Shown piece after piece: positions 28,958 to 37,201 of a DNA stretch of 64,000 nucleotides. Location: positions 62,001 to 126,000 of the forward strand of contig NZ_RCIQ01000013.1 in assembly GCF_004000255.1 (NCBI RefSeq). The letters are read 5' to 3'. Both the position numbers and the translations under genes were made by a program. Source of the DNA: Nioella ostreopsis (GTDB lineage: Bacteria; Pseudomonadota; Alphaproteobacteria; Rhodobacterales; Rhodobacteraceae). The notes beneath the pieces were generated by a model. That model had not been told where the DNA came from and searched no databases. It was given only the letters and a program-made list of their open reading frames with translations. How positions within the stretch are numbered: the first letter of the stretch is position 1; every line of letters starts with the position of its first letter.

Positions 28958-29932
28958 TCAGACCGGCACGTTTTCCGCGATCATCGAGATCATCTCGAAC
29001 ATGACCGCGCCCGCCACCATCGCGGTGATATTGTTGGGGCTGTCCTTGGTGGGCATCAGGCAGACCACGTCGCCACCGACGATATTCAGCCCCCGCGCCG
29101 CATGAAGCAGCGCAATTGCCTCGTCGATATCGAAGCCCTTCACACCGGGTTCGATATTGGACACGGCGGGCGCCACGCTCGGGTCGAGGCAATCGAGATC
29201 GAAGGTGATGTAGACGGGCCGCCCCGCCAGCACCTCTTTCGCCTGCTCGATCACATCCGCCGCGCCCCTGCGACGGTAATCCGCCATCGTCACCACGTTG
29301 TAGCCGTAGTCATAGGAGGGTTGCAGCCAGTCCAGCGTGCGCGGATGGCCGCGCAGCCCGATCTGCATCGACCGGGTCGGATCGACCTTGCCCTGATCGG
29401 CCAGATAGGCCCCCCAATGGGCCGCCGATTTCTCGGCCCCCAGGAAATGATCGACCTTGGTGAACACATCCGTATGGGCGTCGAGATGCAGAAAGCTGAT
29501 CGGCTCTCCCCCTGCGAGCTTGCCTCGCCCAAGCGCCTGCACAATGCCGCCGGTGATCGAATGATCGCCGCCAATGGATACGGGCCGTGCACCGCTTGCG
29601 TCGATTTTCGTATAGAAATCCGTGATCTGCTGGATGCAGTGTTCGTTGTCATTGGCGCGGGGGAAGGGCACGTCGCCCACATCCACGATGCGCCGCTGCC
29701 AGGGATCGACGCCAACTTCGCCATGCACCCGCCGCTGCACCGCTGACATGTTGCGCACCGCACGCGGCCCCAGATGCTGGTCGCGTTCGGTCGTGCCGTT
29801 GCCGGTGGAATGGGGCACGCCGACAAGGGCGATATCCGCCCCCTCCGGGCCTTCGTTTGGCGCGCGGAAAAAGGTGGGGATGCCCCACCAGTAGAGGTTG
29901 TTCATCATGCTGGCGTCGTGTTCTTCGGCCAT
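28958..29932 (-). CDS. Ureohydrolase (agmatinase/guanidino-acid hydrolase family), copy 1
   Basis: A 324-residue dimanganese hydrolase that releases urea from a guanidino compound. Metal ligands are present: His124 (SIGGDHS), Asp151, His153 and Asp155 (HLDAHTD), and the DLDCLDP block. After that block it reads SVAPAVSNIEPG instead of the common APGTGTPE, so the substrate pocket differs from standard agmatinases. Guanidinobutyrate, guanidinopropionate or guanidine are alternatives. The ATG at 29932 gives MAEEHDASMMNN; the in-frame extension overlaps the divergent glycosylase gene. A second homologue lies at 33532. Confidence 0.85.
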   Translation of the reverse strand: MAEEHDASMMNNLYWWGIPTFFRAPNEGPEGADIALVGVPHSTGNGTTERDQHLGPRAVRNMSAVQRRVHGEVGVDPWQRRIVDVGDVPFPRANDNEHCIQQITDFYTKIDASGARPVSIGGDHSITGGIVQALGRGKLAGGEPISFLHLDAHTDVFTKVDHFLGAEKSAAHWGAYLADQGKVDPTRSMQIGLRGHPRTLDWLQPSYDYGYNVVTMADYRRRGAADVIEQAKEVLAGRPVYITFDLDCLDPSVAPAVSNIEPGVKGFDIDEAIALLHAARGLNIVGGDVVCLMPTKDSPNNITAMVAGAVMFEMISMIAENVPV

Positions 29933-30016
29933 ATCCGGTCCCCGCTGTTGACTGCCCTCAGCGTGGCGCGGCTTTGGCCGCTTGGCAAAGCTTTTCCGAC
30001 CTGAAAGGGTGCGGTC

Positions 30017-30646
30017 ATGGTTGGACGGATCATCGAAACCCCTGATTGCGTGGCCGAAGGTGCCGCGTGGCTGGCAGTAGCAGAACCGCGCTTCGCCCAT
30101 GTGCTGGAGCTCACCGGCCCCTTGCCGCTGCGCCGCCGCAAGGACGGGTTCGAAGAGCTGCTATCGGCCATCATCAGCCAACAGGTCTCGGTCGCCTCGG
30201 CCCGCGCGATCTGGGGTCGGATGCAGGATGCGGGCTTGACCGAGCCGGGCCGCATCGCATCGGCCTGCGACGACGATCTGCGCGCAGCAGGGCTTTCCCG
30301 CCAGAAGATCCGCTATGCCCGCGCGCTGTCCGGGGCTGGCATCGACTTTGCGGGCCTGCGGACCGCGCCCGATGACCAGGTCATTGCAATCCTGACGCAG
30401 GTCCCCGGAATCGGTCGCTGGACGGCCGAGGTCTACGCGATGTTCTCGCTCGGTCGCGCCGATGTCTTCGCGCCCGCCGATCTGGCCTTGCAGGAAGCGG
30501 CCCGAATCCTCTTCGATCTGCCGGAGCGGCCGAAAGAAAAACCGCTGCGCGACATGGCCGAGGCCTGGTCCCCCTGGCGCGCGGTTGCCGCTCGCGCGCT
30601 TTGGGCCTACTACCATGTCGCCAAGGACAGGGAAGGGATCAGATGA
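30017..30646 (+). CDS. DNA-3-methyladenine glycosylase (AlkA-like HhH-GPD protein)
   Basis: Excises alkylated purines in base-excision repair. The 209-residue short form lacks the N-terminal domain of E. coli AlkA. The helix-hairpin-helix LTQVPGIGRWTAEVYAMFSLG covers about residues 127-146, and the catalytic Asp155 lies in FAPADLALQE. ISQQVSVASARAIW is the usual start of the HhH-GPD core. Its stop overlaps the downstream esterase start in ATGA. It diverges from the ureohydrolase gene across 84 bp. Confidence 0.92.
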   Translation: MVGRIIETPDCVAEGAAWLAVAEPRFAHVLELTGPLPLRRRKDGFEELLSAIISQQVSVASARAIWGRMQDAGLTEPGRIASACDDDLRAAGLSRQKIRYARALSGAGIDFAGLRTAPDDQVIAILTQVPGIGRWTAEVYAMFSLGRADVFAPADLALQEAARILFDLPERPKEKPLRDMAEAWSPWRAVAARALWAYYHVAKDREGIR

Positions 30647-31326
30647 CTCGCACATTAGACTTCGCAACACGGCCTGCGGCCTCCGGTCAGGCCGACAGCC
30701 TGGTGATCTTCCTGCATGGCTATGGCGCTGACGGGAACGACCTTCTGGGCCTGGCCGACCCGCTGGCCCCGCATCTGCCCAACACCGTGTTCGCGGCCCC
30801 CGACGCGCCCGAACGCTCTGCTATGAACCCGATGGGCTTTCAGTGGTTCCCGATCCCGTGGATCGACGGATCGTCGGAAGAGGCCGCGTCAGAGGGCATG
30901 GCCCGCGCCGTCGATGACCTGAACGCCTTCCTCGATCACATCATGCAAACCCAGGGCGTGCCCGCGCATCGCACGGTTCTGGTAGGCTTCTCGCAAGGCA
31001 CGATGATGAGCCTGCATGTCGCCCCCCGCCGTGCCGAGCCCTTCGCGGGCGTCGTGGGCTTCTCGGGCCGCCTGCTGGAACCGGAGCTGCTGGCCGACGA
31101 GATCGTTTCCCGCCCGCCGGTTCTGCTGATCCATGGCGATCAGGATGACGTTGTGCCGCCGCAAAGCCTGCCCCAGGCCGCAGAAGCCCTGCAGGCCGCG
31201 GGCATCGACGTTTACGCCCATGTCATGCGCGGCACCGCCCATGGCATCGCCCCCGACGGGCTATCCGTGGCCCTGGCCTTCATCCGCCAGGTGCTTGGGA
31301 TAGAGGACGAAGCGGAAAGTCTTTAA
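30643..31326 (+). CDS. Phospholipase/carboxylesterase-family serine hydrolase
   Basis: A 227-residue alpha/beta hydrolase similar to the YpfH / acyl-protein-thioesterase-like carboxylesterases. LVIFLHGYGADGNDLLGLADPL is the oxyanion region, Ser117 sits in VGFSQGT, and the acid and base lie in LIHGDQDDVVPPQ and GTAHGIAPDG. Its ATG overlaps the glycosylase stop (30643-30646), so translation is coupled, although no functional link is obvious. The ORF ends 5 bp before a repeat-rich gap. Confidence 0.9.
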   Translation: MTRTLDFATRPAASGQADSLVIFLHGYGADGNDLLGLADPLAPHLPNTVFAAPDAPERSAMNPMGFQWFPIPWIDGSSEEAASEGMARAVDDLNAFLDHIMQTQGVPAHRTVLVGFSQGTMMSLHVAPRRAEPFAGVVGFSGRLLEPELLADEIVSRPPVLLIHGDQDDVVPPQSLPQAAEALQAAGIDVYAHVMRGTAHGIAPDGLSVALAFIRQVLGIEDEAESL

Positions 31327-31330
31327 TCCT

Positions 31331-31504
31331 TCTTTTTGGCCTCAATACTCCCGCCGGAGGCATCCGCCCGCGCCACAGACGCCGACACTGGAATCAGGAC
31401 ACTGACCCTGCAATATGTCCGTGGCAACGCGGACCGACGAGGCCTCCGGCGCAAGCCGGGGGTTGAGGAGGGCCGCCCATGGGTCGACGCCGGCAGGCGG
31501 CGAA
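31331..31504 (-). repeat. Dispersed intergenic repeat, diverged copy 4
   Basis: The two ends resemble the repeat at 34518-34594 in inverse orientation (left TTTTTGGCCTCAATACTCC, right GGGTCGACGCC and GGCGGCGAAA), but the interior is longer and different. The match is judged by eye. Confidence 0.5.
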
Positions 31505-31585
31505 ACCGTCACGCCCGTGGATATCTGTCATACCCCCGTCATCCAACTGACTTATCACAAAAGCGCGCAACCCAAAATGTGGCGC

Positions 31586-31613
31586 TTGCCAGTCGGATTT
31601 TGGCAGATATAGT
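31586..31613 (+). promoter_or_regulatory. Sigma70-like promoter for the HNH-Rdh-ureohydrolase operon
   Basis: TTGCCA at 31586-31591 and TATAGT at 31608-31613 are separated by 16 bases. It lies 73 bp before the HNH start, in an AT-richer patch. Confidence 0.5.
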
Positions 31614-31686
31614 GGTTACATGGCTGGAGCGGGTGCTCCCGTTCTGATGCCGAAAACGGGCAGACAGGGCGAGGGCGGAGTCACTC

Positions 31687-32277
31687 ATGGATGGCGACGG
31701 CAGTTTCAGAACGGAATTCGTAAGAGAGCCGGGAAGGCTCAACCAGCATCCCGCCTTGGTCCTGAATGCGGACTACAGGCCGCTCTCCTACTATCCCCTG
31801 TCTCTCTGGCCCTGGCAGGACGCGATCAAGGCGGTGTTTCTCGACCGGGTCGATATCGTCGCCGAATATGATGCCTTCGTCCATTCCCCCACGACCAGGA
31901 TCCGCATCCCCTCAGTCGTGGTCCTGCGCGACTATGTGAAACCGCAAAAGCGCGTGGCCTTCACCCGGTTCAACCTGTTTCTGCGCGACGAGTTCTCCTG
32001 CCAGTATTGTGGCAGCAAGGGCGATCTGACCTTTGACCACGTGGTGCCGCGCGCCAGTGGCGGCATCACCTCCTGGGAAAACGTCGTTGCCGCCTGTTCG
32101 CCCTGCAATCTGCGCAAGGGGTCCAAAAGCCTGCGCCGTTCGGGTCTTTCCTTGCGCAAACCGCCCCGTCAGCCGGGGGCGGAGGAGCTGCGCAATATGG
32201 GCCGCAAGTTTCCTCCGGGTCATTTGCACGACAGCTGGCTCGATTTTCTCTATTGGGATGCCGAACTGGACGCGTAA
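31687..32277 (+). CDS. HNH endonuclease
   Basis: A 196-residue HNH-fold nuclease of the type widespread in alphaproteobacteria. The zinc-supported motif is complete: Cys105/Cys108 (FSCQYCG), the catalytic His118 in LTFDHVVPRASGG, Asn132 in WENVVAAC, and Cys137/Cys140 in CSPCN. The first 100 residues (VLNADYRPLSYYPLSLWPWQDAIKAVFLDRVDIV) are a conserved domain of unknown role. GGAG lies 8 bases upstream. The next gene starts 9 bp after the stop. The biological target is unknown. Confidence 0.93.
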   Translation: MDGDGSFRTEFVREPGRLNQHPALVLNADYRPLSYYPLSLWPWQDAIKAVFLDRVDIVAEYDAFVHSPTTRIRIPSVVVLRDYVKPQKRVAFTRFNLFLRDEFSCQYCGSKGDLTFDHVVPRASGGITSWENVVAACSPCNLRKGSKSLRRSGLSLRKPPRQPGAEELRNMGRKFPPGHLHDSWLDFLYWDAELDA

Positions 32278-32286
32278 GCTGCGCCC

Positions 32287-33501
32287 ATGAATTGGCCCAA
32301 GAATCGAGACGACACGCCCGACCACCTGTTGGAGAGCGACCGCGCCGCGGGGTTTGAGGTGACGCCGGATTATACCCGGTTTTCCCAGATGAACGACATG
32401 TTCACCCGCGCCTTCTGGGACGACAGCGTGCGCAACAAACATAGTGACGGCTTCTTTGCCTCCTACCGGATGGAGGCCGCCCCGCGACGGGGCGAAGGAT
32501 TCCAGACCCGCGATTTCGCGCTGAGGAACGCGGCCTGGCGCGTCTCCGACATGGTGTCGGATCGTCATGCCGCCGAGGGAGAACGCGAAGGCTTTCAAGC
32601 CCCGCTGCGCAGCGACACGCCCGTTGCGGCCGACAGGGCCGATCTTGGCACCCCGCAGGACGAGGCCGAAGGGATCAAACGCGTCGCAAAGCTCTTTGGT
32701 GCGGATCTGGTGGGCATCACCCATATGGACCTGCGCTGGCATTATTCCGACCGCCCCGACACCCGCGACATGACCCCGGTTGCCAATGATCTGCCCGAGG
32801 GGCTGACCCATGTCATCGTCATGGCCCATGCGATGGATTTCGACCTGGTGGAGACCTACCCGAGCGCACTGGCAGGCGCGGCGACGGGGCTTGAATACTC
32901 CCACGAGGCCGCCATCGCGATGCAGCTCTCCGCCTATATCCGCAATCTTGGCTTTCAGGCGGTGGCCAGCATGAACGACACGGCGCTGGTCATCCCCTAC
33001 GCGGTGAAGGCCGGGCTTGGCGAATACGGGCGTAACCAGATGGTGCTGACGCCGGAATTTGGCCCGCGCGTCCGGTTTTCCAAGATCTTCACCGATATGC
33101 CTTTGGCCGTGGATGCCCCGAAGACCCTGGGCCTTGCCGCCTATTGCCACGGCTGCACCCAATGCGCCGACAGCTGCCCGCCCAAGGCGCTGCCCTTCGG
33201 CGCGCCGGATTTCGGAGAGGAAAAGGCGGCAGGCAGCCCGTCCACGCAACGGGGCGTGCGCAAATGGTCGGCAAATTGCGAGGCCTGCTTCGGCTACTGG
33301 GCGAAACTGAAATCCGATTGTGCGATCTGCATGCGGGTCTGCCCGTTCAATCATCGCGGCACCTGGCGGGACCGGCTCTGGCGCTGGCTGGCCCTTGGCG
33401 GGGCAGGGGCCACGGGCGTCCGGCTGGCGCGGGCCTGGCAGAAACGCCATGGTGTGCGGCCTCGCCTAAAGCCGCGTGACTGGTGGGCAAATCCCCGCTA
33501 G
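32287..33501 (+). CDS. Reductive-dehalogenase-like corrinoid/Fe-S protein
   Basis: A 404-residue protein similar to the core of reductive dehalogenases and to QueG-like reductases. Two ferredoxin-type clusters are predicted: Cys287/290/293/297 (CHGCTQCADSCPP) and Cys345/348/352 with Cys331 or 334 as the fourth ligand. The central ATGLEYSHEAA and KAGLGEYGRNQMVLTPEFGPRVRFSKIFTDMPL are typical of the cobalamin-binding reductase core. No Tat signal is present, so it should be cytosolic. It lies between the HNH gene and a ureohydrolase on one strand. Substrate unknown, and dehalogenation is not established. Confidence 0.8.
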   Translation: MNWPKNRDDTPDHLLESDRAAGFEVTPDYTRFSQMNDMFTRAFWDDSVRNKHSDGFFASYRMEAAPRRGEGFQTRDFALRNAAWRVSDMVSDRHAAEGEREGFQAPLRSDTPVAADRADLGTPQDEAEGIKRVAKLFGADLVGITHMDLRWHYSDRPDTRDMTPVANDLPEGLTHVIVMAHAMDFDLVETYPSALAGAATGLEYSHEAAIAMQLSAYIRNLGFQAVASMNDTALVIPYAVKAGLGEYGRNQMVLTPEFGPRVRFSKIFTDMPLAVDAPKTLGLAAYCHGCTQCADSCPPKALPFGAPDFGEEKAAGSPSTQRGVRKWSANCEACFGYWAKLKSDCAICMRVCPFNHRGTWRDRLWRWLALGGAGATGVRLARAWQKRHGVRPRLKPRDWWANPR

Positions 33502-33531
33502 CCTCGCGCCAAACAGACAAGGGAGTCATCC

Positions 33532-34479
33532 ATGGCCGATCCGTTCTTCACCCCCATCTCGGGCTTCGACCTGCCGCGTTTCGCCGGCATCCCCAGCTTC
33601 ATGCGCCTGCCGCATGTGGGGCTCGATCATGCCCGCATCGGCGAGGTGGAAATCGGGCTCATTGGCGTGCCCTGGGACGCCGGCACCACCAACCGCCCAG
33701 GCCCCCGTCACGGCCCCCGTCAGCTGCGCGACATGTCCACCATGATCCGCGCCCAGAATGATGCCACCGGTATCCGCCCGTTCGAGGCAAGGAACTGCGC
33801 CGACCTCGGCGATGTCGGCCCCAACCCCGCCGACCTGATGGACAGCCTGACTCGCATCACAGCCTTCTATGACAAGGTGAAAGCCCATGGAATCAAACCC
33901 CTGACCGCAGGGGGCGACCACCTGACCACATTACCGGTCCTGCGCGCCATGGCCAAGGATGGCCCCCTTGGCATGATCCATTTCGACAGCCACACCGACC
34001 TCTTCCACAGCTATTTCGACGGGCGCATGTACACCCATGGCACCCCCTTCCGCCGGGCGGTGGAGGAGGGGCTGCTCGACCCCAAGCGGGTGGTGCAGAT
34101 CGGCATTCGCGGCACGGCATACGACAGCGAGGACCGCGATTTCGCCGACAGCGTGGGCATCCGCGTGATCCCGATCGGGGAATTCCACGCGCGCGGCGTG
34201 GAGGACGTGATGGCTGAAGCGCGCGAGATCGCGGGCACGGGCGACACCTATGTCAGCTACGATATCGACTTCGTCGATCCCGCCTTCGCGCCCGGCACCG
34301 GCACGCCAGAGGTGGGTGGCCCCAACAGCTATCAGGCGTTGCAGGTGGTGCGGGAATTGCAGGGCGTCCATATCGTCGGCGCCGATCTGGTGGAGGTCTC
34401 ACCGCCCTTCGATCAGTCCGGCAACACCGCCTATCTGGCCGCGTCGATCATGTTCGAACTGCTTTGCGTGATGGTCTGA
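33532..34479 (+). CDS. speB: Agmatinase-family ureohydrolase, copy 2
   Basis: A 315-residue manganese hydrolase producing urea from agmatine or another guanidino compound. Ligands are intact: His130 (TAGGDHL), Asp152, His154 and Asp156 (HFDSHTD), and YDIDFVDPAFAPGTGTPEVGG, the standard agmatinase block. GGGAG precedes the ATG. It follows the Rdh-like gene by 30 bp. Alphaproteobacterial homologues are also reported for guanidinobutyrate or guanidine, so the substrate is tentative. A repeat copy lies after the stop. Confidence 0.88.
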   Translation: MADPFFTPISGFDLPRFAGIPSFMRLPHVGLDHARIGEVEIGLIGVPWDAGTTNRPGPRHGPRQLRDMSTMIRAQNDATGIRPFEARNCADLGDVGPNPADLMDSLTRITAFYDKVKAHGIKPLTAGGDHLTTLPVLRAMAKDGPLGMIHFDSHTDLFHSYFDGRMYTHGTPFRRAVEEGLLDPKRVVQIGIRGTAYDSEDRDFADSVGIRVIPIGEFHARGVEDVMAEAREIAGTGDTYVSYDIDFVDPAFAPGTGTPEVGGPNSYQALQVVRELQGVHIVGADLVEVSPPFDQSGNTAYLAASIMFELLCVMV

Positions 34480-34517
34480 GAAACAGTCCCGCGCATCGGC
34501 CCGGCTCTGCGCTTGTG

Positions 34518-34594
34518 CTTTCATCTTGGCAAAAATACCTCGGGGGGTGCGGGGGGCAGAGCCCCCCGCGGGTCGACGCCGTAAGGCGGCGAAA
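34518..34594 (-). repeat. Dispersed intergenic repeat, copy 2 (inverted)
   Basis: Read on the minus strand it gives TTTCGCCGCC, GGCGTCGACCC, a GGGGGGCTCTGCCCCCC hairpin, and CCGAGGTATTTTTGCCAAGATGAAAG. It lies between the converging speB and radical SAM genes, slightly beyond the radical SAM stop region. Confidence 0.8.
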
Positions 34595-34598
34595 TCCC

Positions 34599-35540
34599 TC
34601 AGGCAGAACAGCTCGCGCCGCCCAACACACAGAACTTCGCGCAATGGGGGTGGTTCAGGGCCACCTCTCGTTCCGCCTCCTCCAACGTCTCGCCCATTTC
34701 GAACGCCTCGTCATAGGCCAGCAGCGTGCAGGCCAGCACCACGGGCCGCGCAGCGCCCTTGCGTTTGACCACCATCCTTGACGACGCACACATGACGCTG
34801 TCAGGCGATTTGCCGAGGATGTCCCAGCATCCGGTTGTGATCTCGGGCACATCGACGCGCTCGTCCATTTCGGGAAACAGCACCAGCGCGCCGGGGTCGT
34901 TTGCCTCAATCGCATAGGAGCGATCTGCAAAAAGCGCGGCGAACTGCGCCCGCGCGCTGTCCTCGCGTTCCCCCCAGACCGTGCGCGCAGCGACGGCCAT
35001 GGCAATGCCCTGATCGCGCAGCCAGTCCATGCCTTTCAGCGTCTTGTCAAAGCTGCCCGCGCCCCGTTCCTCATCGTGCAGCGCCTTCGACCAGTGGTCG
35101 AGCGACACGCGCAAGGTCAGCTTGCCGGGATAGGCTGCATTCAGCCGCGCCAGCCCCTCGCGCATCCGGGGCCGCATCATCGGCAACATGGCATTCGTCA
35201 GGATCAGCACCTCGTAGCCGCGCATCAACGCCGCCTCGGCCAAGCCGATCATCTCGGGGTTCATGAAGGGCTCGCCCCCCGTGAACCCGATCTCGCGCAC
35301 GCCCCAGTTCCGGGCCTCCGACTGATCGAGATACGCCTCGACTTCGGCCCGGCTGATATAGACCAGCGCATCATTGGTCGGGCTCGACAGGATGTAGCAA
35401 TTCGCGCATTCGATATTGCACAGCGTCCCGGTGTTGAACCACAGCGTCTGCGGGTTGCTGAGCGCAACCGTCGCGCGCGTTTCGCCATTGGCGGTCGTGG
35501 CCGGGTCCTGGAATTTCTGCGGATGTAACGTGTCTTTCAT
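34599..35540 (-). CDS. Radical SAM enzyme of unknown specificity
   Basis: A 313-residue enzyme. The SAM [4Fe-4S] motif is Cys41-x3-Cys45-x2-Cys48 (CNIECANCY). GFTGGEPFMNPE is the usual GGE block that binds SAM. The C-terminal third holds several cysteines (TTGCWDI, VMCASS, LACTLL and a final HCAKFCVLGGASCSA), which suggests an auxiliary Fe-S cluster. No peptide substrate or partner gene is visible next to it. It diverges from zwf across about 205 bp. Confidence 0.87.
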   Translation of the reverse strand: MKDTLHPQKFQDPATTANGETRATVALSNPQTLWFNTGTLCNIECANCYILSSPTNDALVYISRAEVEAYLDQSEARNWGVREIGFTGGEPFMNPEMIGLAEAALMRGYEVLILTNAMLPMMRPRMREGLARLNAAYPGKLTLRVSLDHWSKALHDEERGAGSFDKTLKGMDWLRDQGIAMAVAARTVWGEREDSARAQFAALFADRSYAIEANDPGALVLFPEMDERVDVPEITTGCWDILGKSPDSVMCASSRMVVKRKGAARPVVLACTLLAYDEAFEMGETLEEAEREVALNHPHCAKFCVLGGASCSA

Positions 35541-35684
35541 GATCTCGGCCCTTGTCTTGGTCCAAGGGCTAAGACGTTCGGGGGAAAAAGAAAACCACTC
35601 GGGCGTATATCAACACCATTGTGATCTTTCCGTGAAAGGCTGGACGTGAAAGAAATATCGGTGTAGAGCCTGCATGACAGCGCC

Positions 35685-35698
35685 TGATAGCGCTAACA
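35685..35698. promoter_or_regulatory. LacI-family-type operator upstream of zwf
   Basis: TGATAGCGCTAACA is a near-perfect palindrome around GC|GC, the form bound by LacI-family sugar regulators. It lies 48 bp before the zwf ATG and is placed to control zwf-pgl-pgi. No LacI gene is in the window. Confidence 0.55.
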
Positions 35699-35746
35699 TT
35701 TTCCGGGGCGGCCCGGCTGCCGCCCCAAGCCTGAAGGATGGTTTCC

Positions 35747-37201
35747 ATGGTTGCGCGCGTCATTCCGGTGGAGGAATTCGATCTGGTGATCTTTGGCGGC
35801 ACGGGCGATCTGGCCCGGCGCAAGATCCTGCCGGGGCTCTACCGTCGCTTCTGGGCAGAACAGATGCCAGCAGGCGCGCGCATCATTGGGGCCGCCCGGA
35901 CCGAGCAGGACAGTGACGCCTGGCGCGCCTTCGTGCGCGAGGCGATCGAGGAATTCGTTTCGGACCGCAAGCGGGTACCCGAAACCATCGAGGCCTTTCT
36001 GCAGTGCCTGACCTATGTGCCGATTGACGCCATGGGCACCGGTGGCTGGTCGGACCTGCGGGACCAGATGCGTCCCGATGTGGTTCAGGCGTTCTATTTT
36101 TCTGTCGCTCCCAGCCTGTTTGGCCCCATTGCCGAGCGGCTGAAAGACAACGGTATTGCCCGCGACGACGCGCGGATCGTGGTGGAAAAGCCCTTTGGCC
36201 GCGATCTGGACACGGCGAAGGCGCTCAATGCCACGCTCGCCGCCCATTTCAACGAGGCGCAGATTTACCGGATCGACCATTATCTGGGTAAGGAAACCGT
36301 CCAGAACCTGATGGCGGTGCGCTTTGCCAATATGCTCTTCGAGCCGCTGTGGAACGCGCAATATGTGGACCATGTGCAGATCACCGTGGCCGAAACCGTA
36401 GGCGTCGGCGGGCGTGGATCCTACTATGACAAATCGGGCGCGATGCGCGACATGGTGCAGAACCACCTGATGCAGCTTCTGTGTCTGACCGCGATGGAAC
36501 CGCCCGCGCATTTCGAACCCAATGCGGTGCGGGATGAGAAACTCAAGGTGATCCGGGCGCTTGATCCGGTCAAACCCGATGACATCGTGCGCGGCCAGTA
36601 CAAGGCAGGCAAGGACGGGGCCAGCTATCGCGACGACGCGGAAAACAGCGTCAGCCTGACCGAAAGCTTCGTCGCCATGAAGGTCCATATCTCCAACTGG
36701 CGCTGGAACGGCACGCCCTTCTATCTGCGCACCGGCAAGCGCATGACCGCGCGCATGTCCGAGATCGTGGTGCATTTCAAGGAACCGCCCCACAACATCT
36801 TCACCGAGGCCGCCGATCCGCGCAGCAATATCCTGACCATCCGCCTGCAACCGGATGAAGGCATCGACCTGCGCATGACCATCAAGGAACCGGGGCCGGG
36901 CGGCATGCGCCTGGTCGAGGTGCCCATGGACATGACCTTCGCCGAGGCGCTTGGGCCGGAAGCCGCCGATGTGCCCGACGCTTATGAACGGCTGATCATG
37001 GATGTGATCCGGGGCAATCAGACCCTGTTCATGCGTGGCGACGAGGTCGAGGCCGCCTGGGCCTGGACGGATCCGATCATTGCTGGATGGTCGGGCCGTG
37101 AAGATGTACCCTTGCCCTACGACGCCGGGTCGGCAGGGCCGGAGGATGCGCTTATCCTGCTCTACCGCGATGGCCGCAGATGGAGGGAGATTTCCGCATG
37201 A
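35747..37201 (+). CDS. zwf: Glucose-6-phosphate 1-dehydrogenase
   Basis: Oxidises glucose 6-phosphate to 6-phosphogluconolactone with NADP(+), the entry to the Entner-Doudoroff and pentose phosphate routes. It has 484 residues. The coenzyme loop FGGTGDLARRKILPGLY lies near residue 17, and the active-site RIDHYLGKE near residue 175. The ATG at 35747 follows AAGGA at 8 bases; an ATG 9 bases upstream is also in frame. Its stop overlaps the pgl start in ATGA. A LacI-type operator lies upstream. Confidence 0.97.
   Translation: MVARVIPVEEFDLVIFGGTGDLARRKILPGLYRRFWAEQMPAGARIIGAARTEQDSDAWRAFVREAIEEFVSDRKRVPETIEAFLQCLTYVPIDAMGTGGWSDLRDQMRPDVVQAFYFSVAPSLFGPIAERLKDNGIARDDARIVVEKPFGRDLDTAKALNATLAAHFNEAQIYRIDHYLGKETVQNLMAVRFANMLFEPLWNAQYVDHVQITVAETVGVGGRGSYYDKSGAMRDMVQNHLMQLLCLTAMEPPAHFEPNAVRDEKLKVIRALDPVKPDDIVRGQYKAGKDGASYRDDAENSVSLTESFVAMKVHISNWRWNGTPFYLRTGKRMTARMSEIVVHFKEPPHNIFTEAADPRSNILTIRLQPDEGIDLRMTIKEPGPGGMRLVEVPMDMTFAEALGPEAADVPDAYERLIMDVIRGNQTLFMRGDEVEAAWAWTDPIIAGWSGREDVPLPYDAGSAGPEDALILLYRDGRRWREISA

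Larger units (their letters stand above)
31327..31686. other. 360-bp non-coding gap holding a diverged repeat and a promoter
   Basis: No convincing gene lies here. The left half (31331-31504) is a diverged copy of the dispersed repeat: it starts TTTTTGGCCTCAATACTCC and ends with GGTCGACGCC and AGGCGGCGAAA. The middle holds a GGCCTCCGGC/GCCGGGGG-type inverted segment. The right part contains a sigma70-like promoter and the leader of the HNH gene. Confidence 0.6.
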
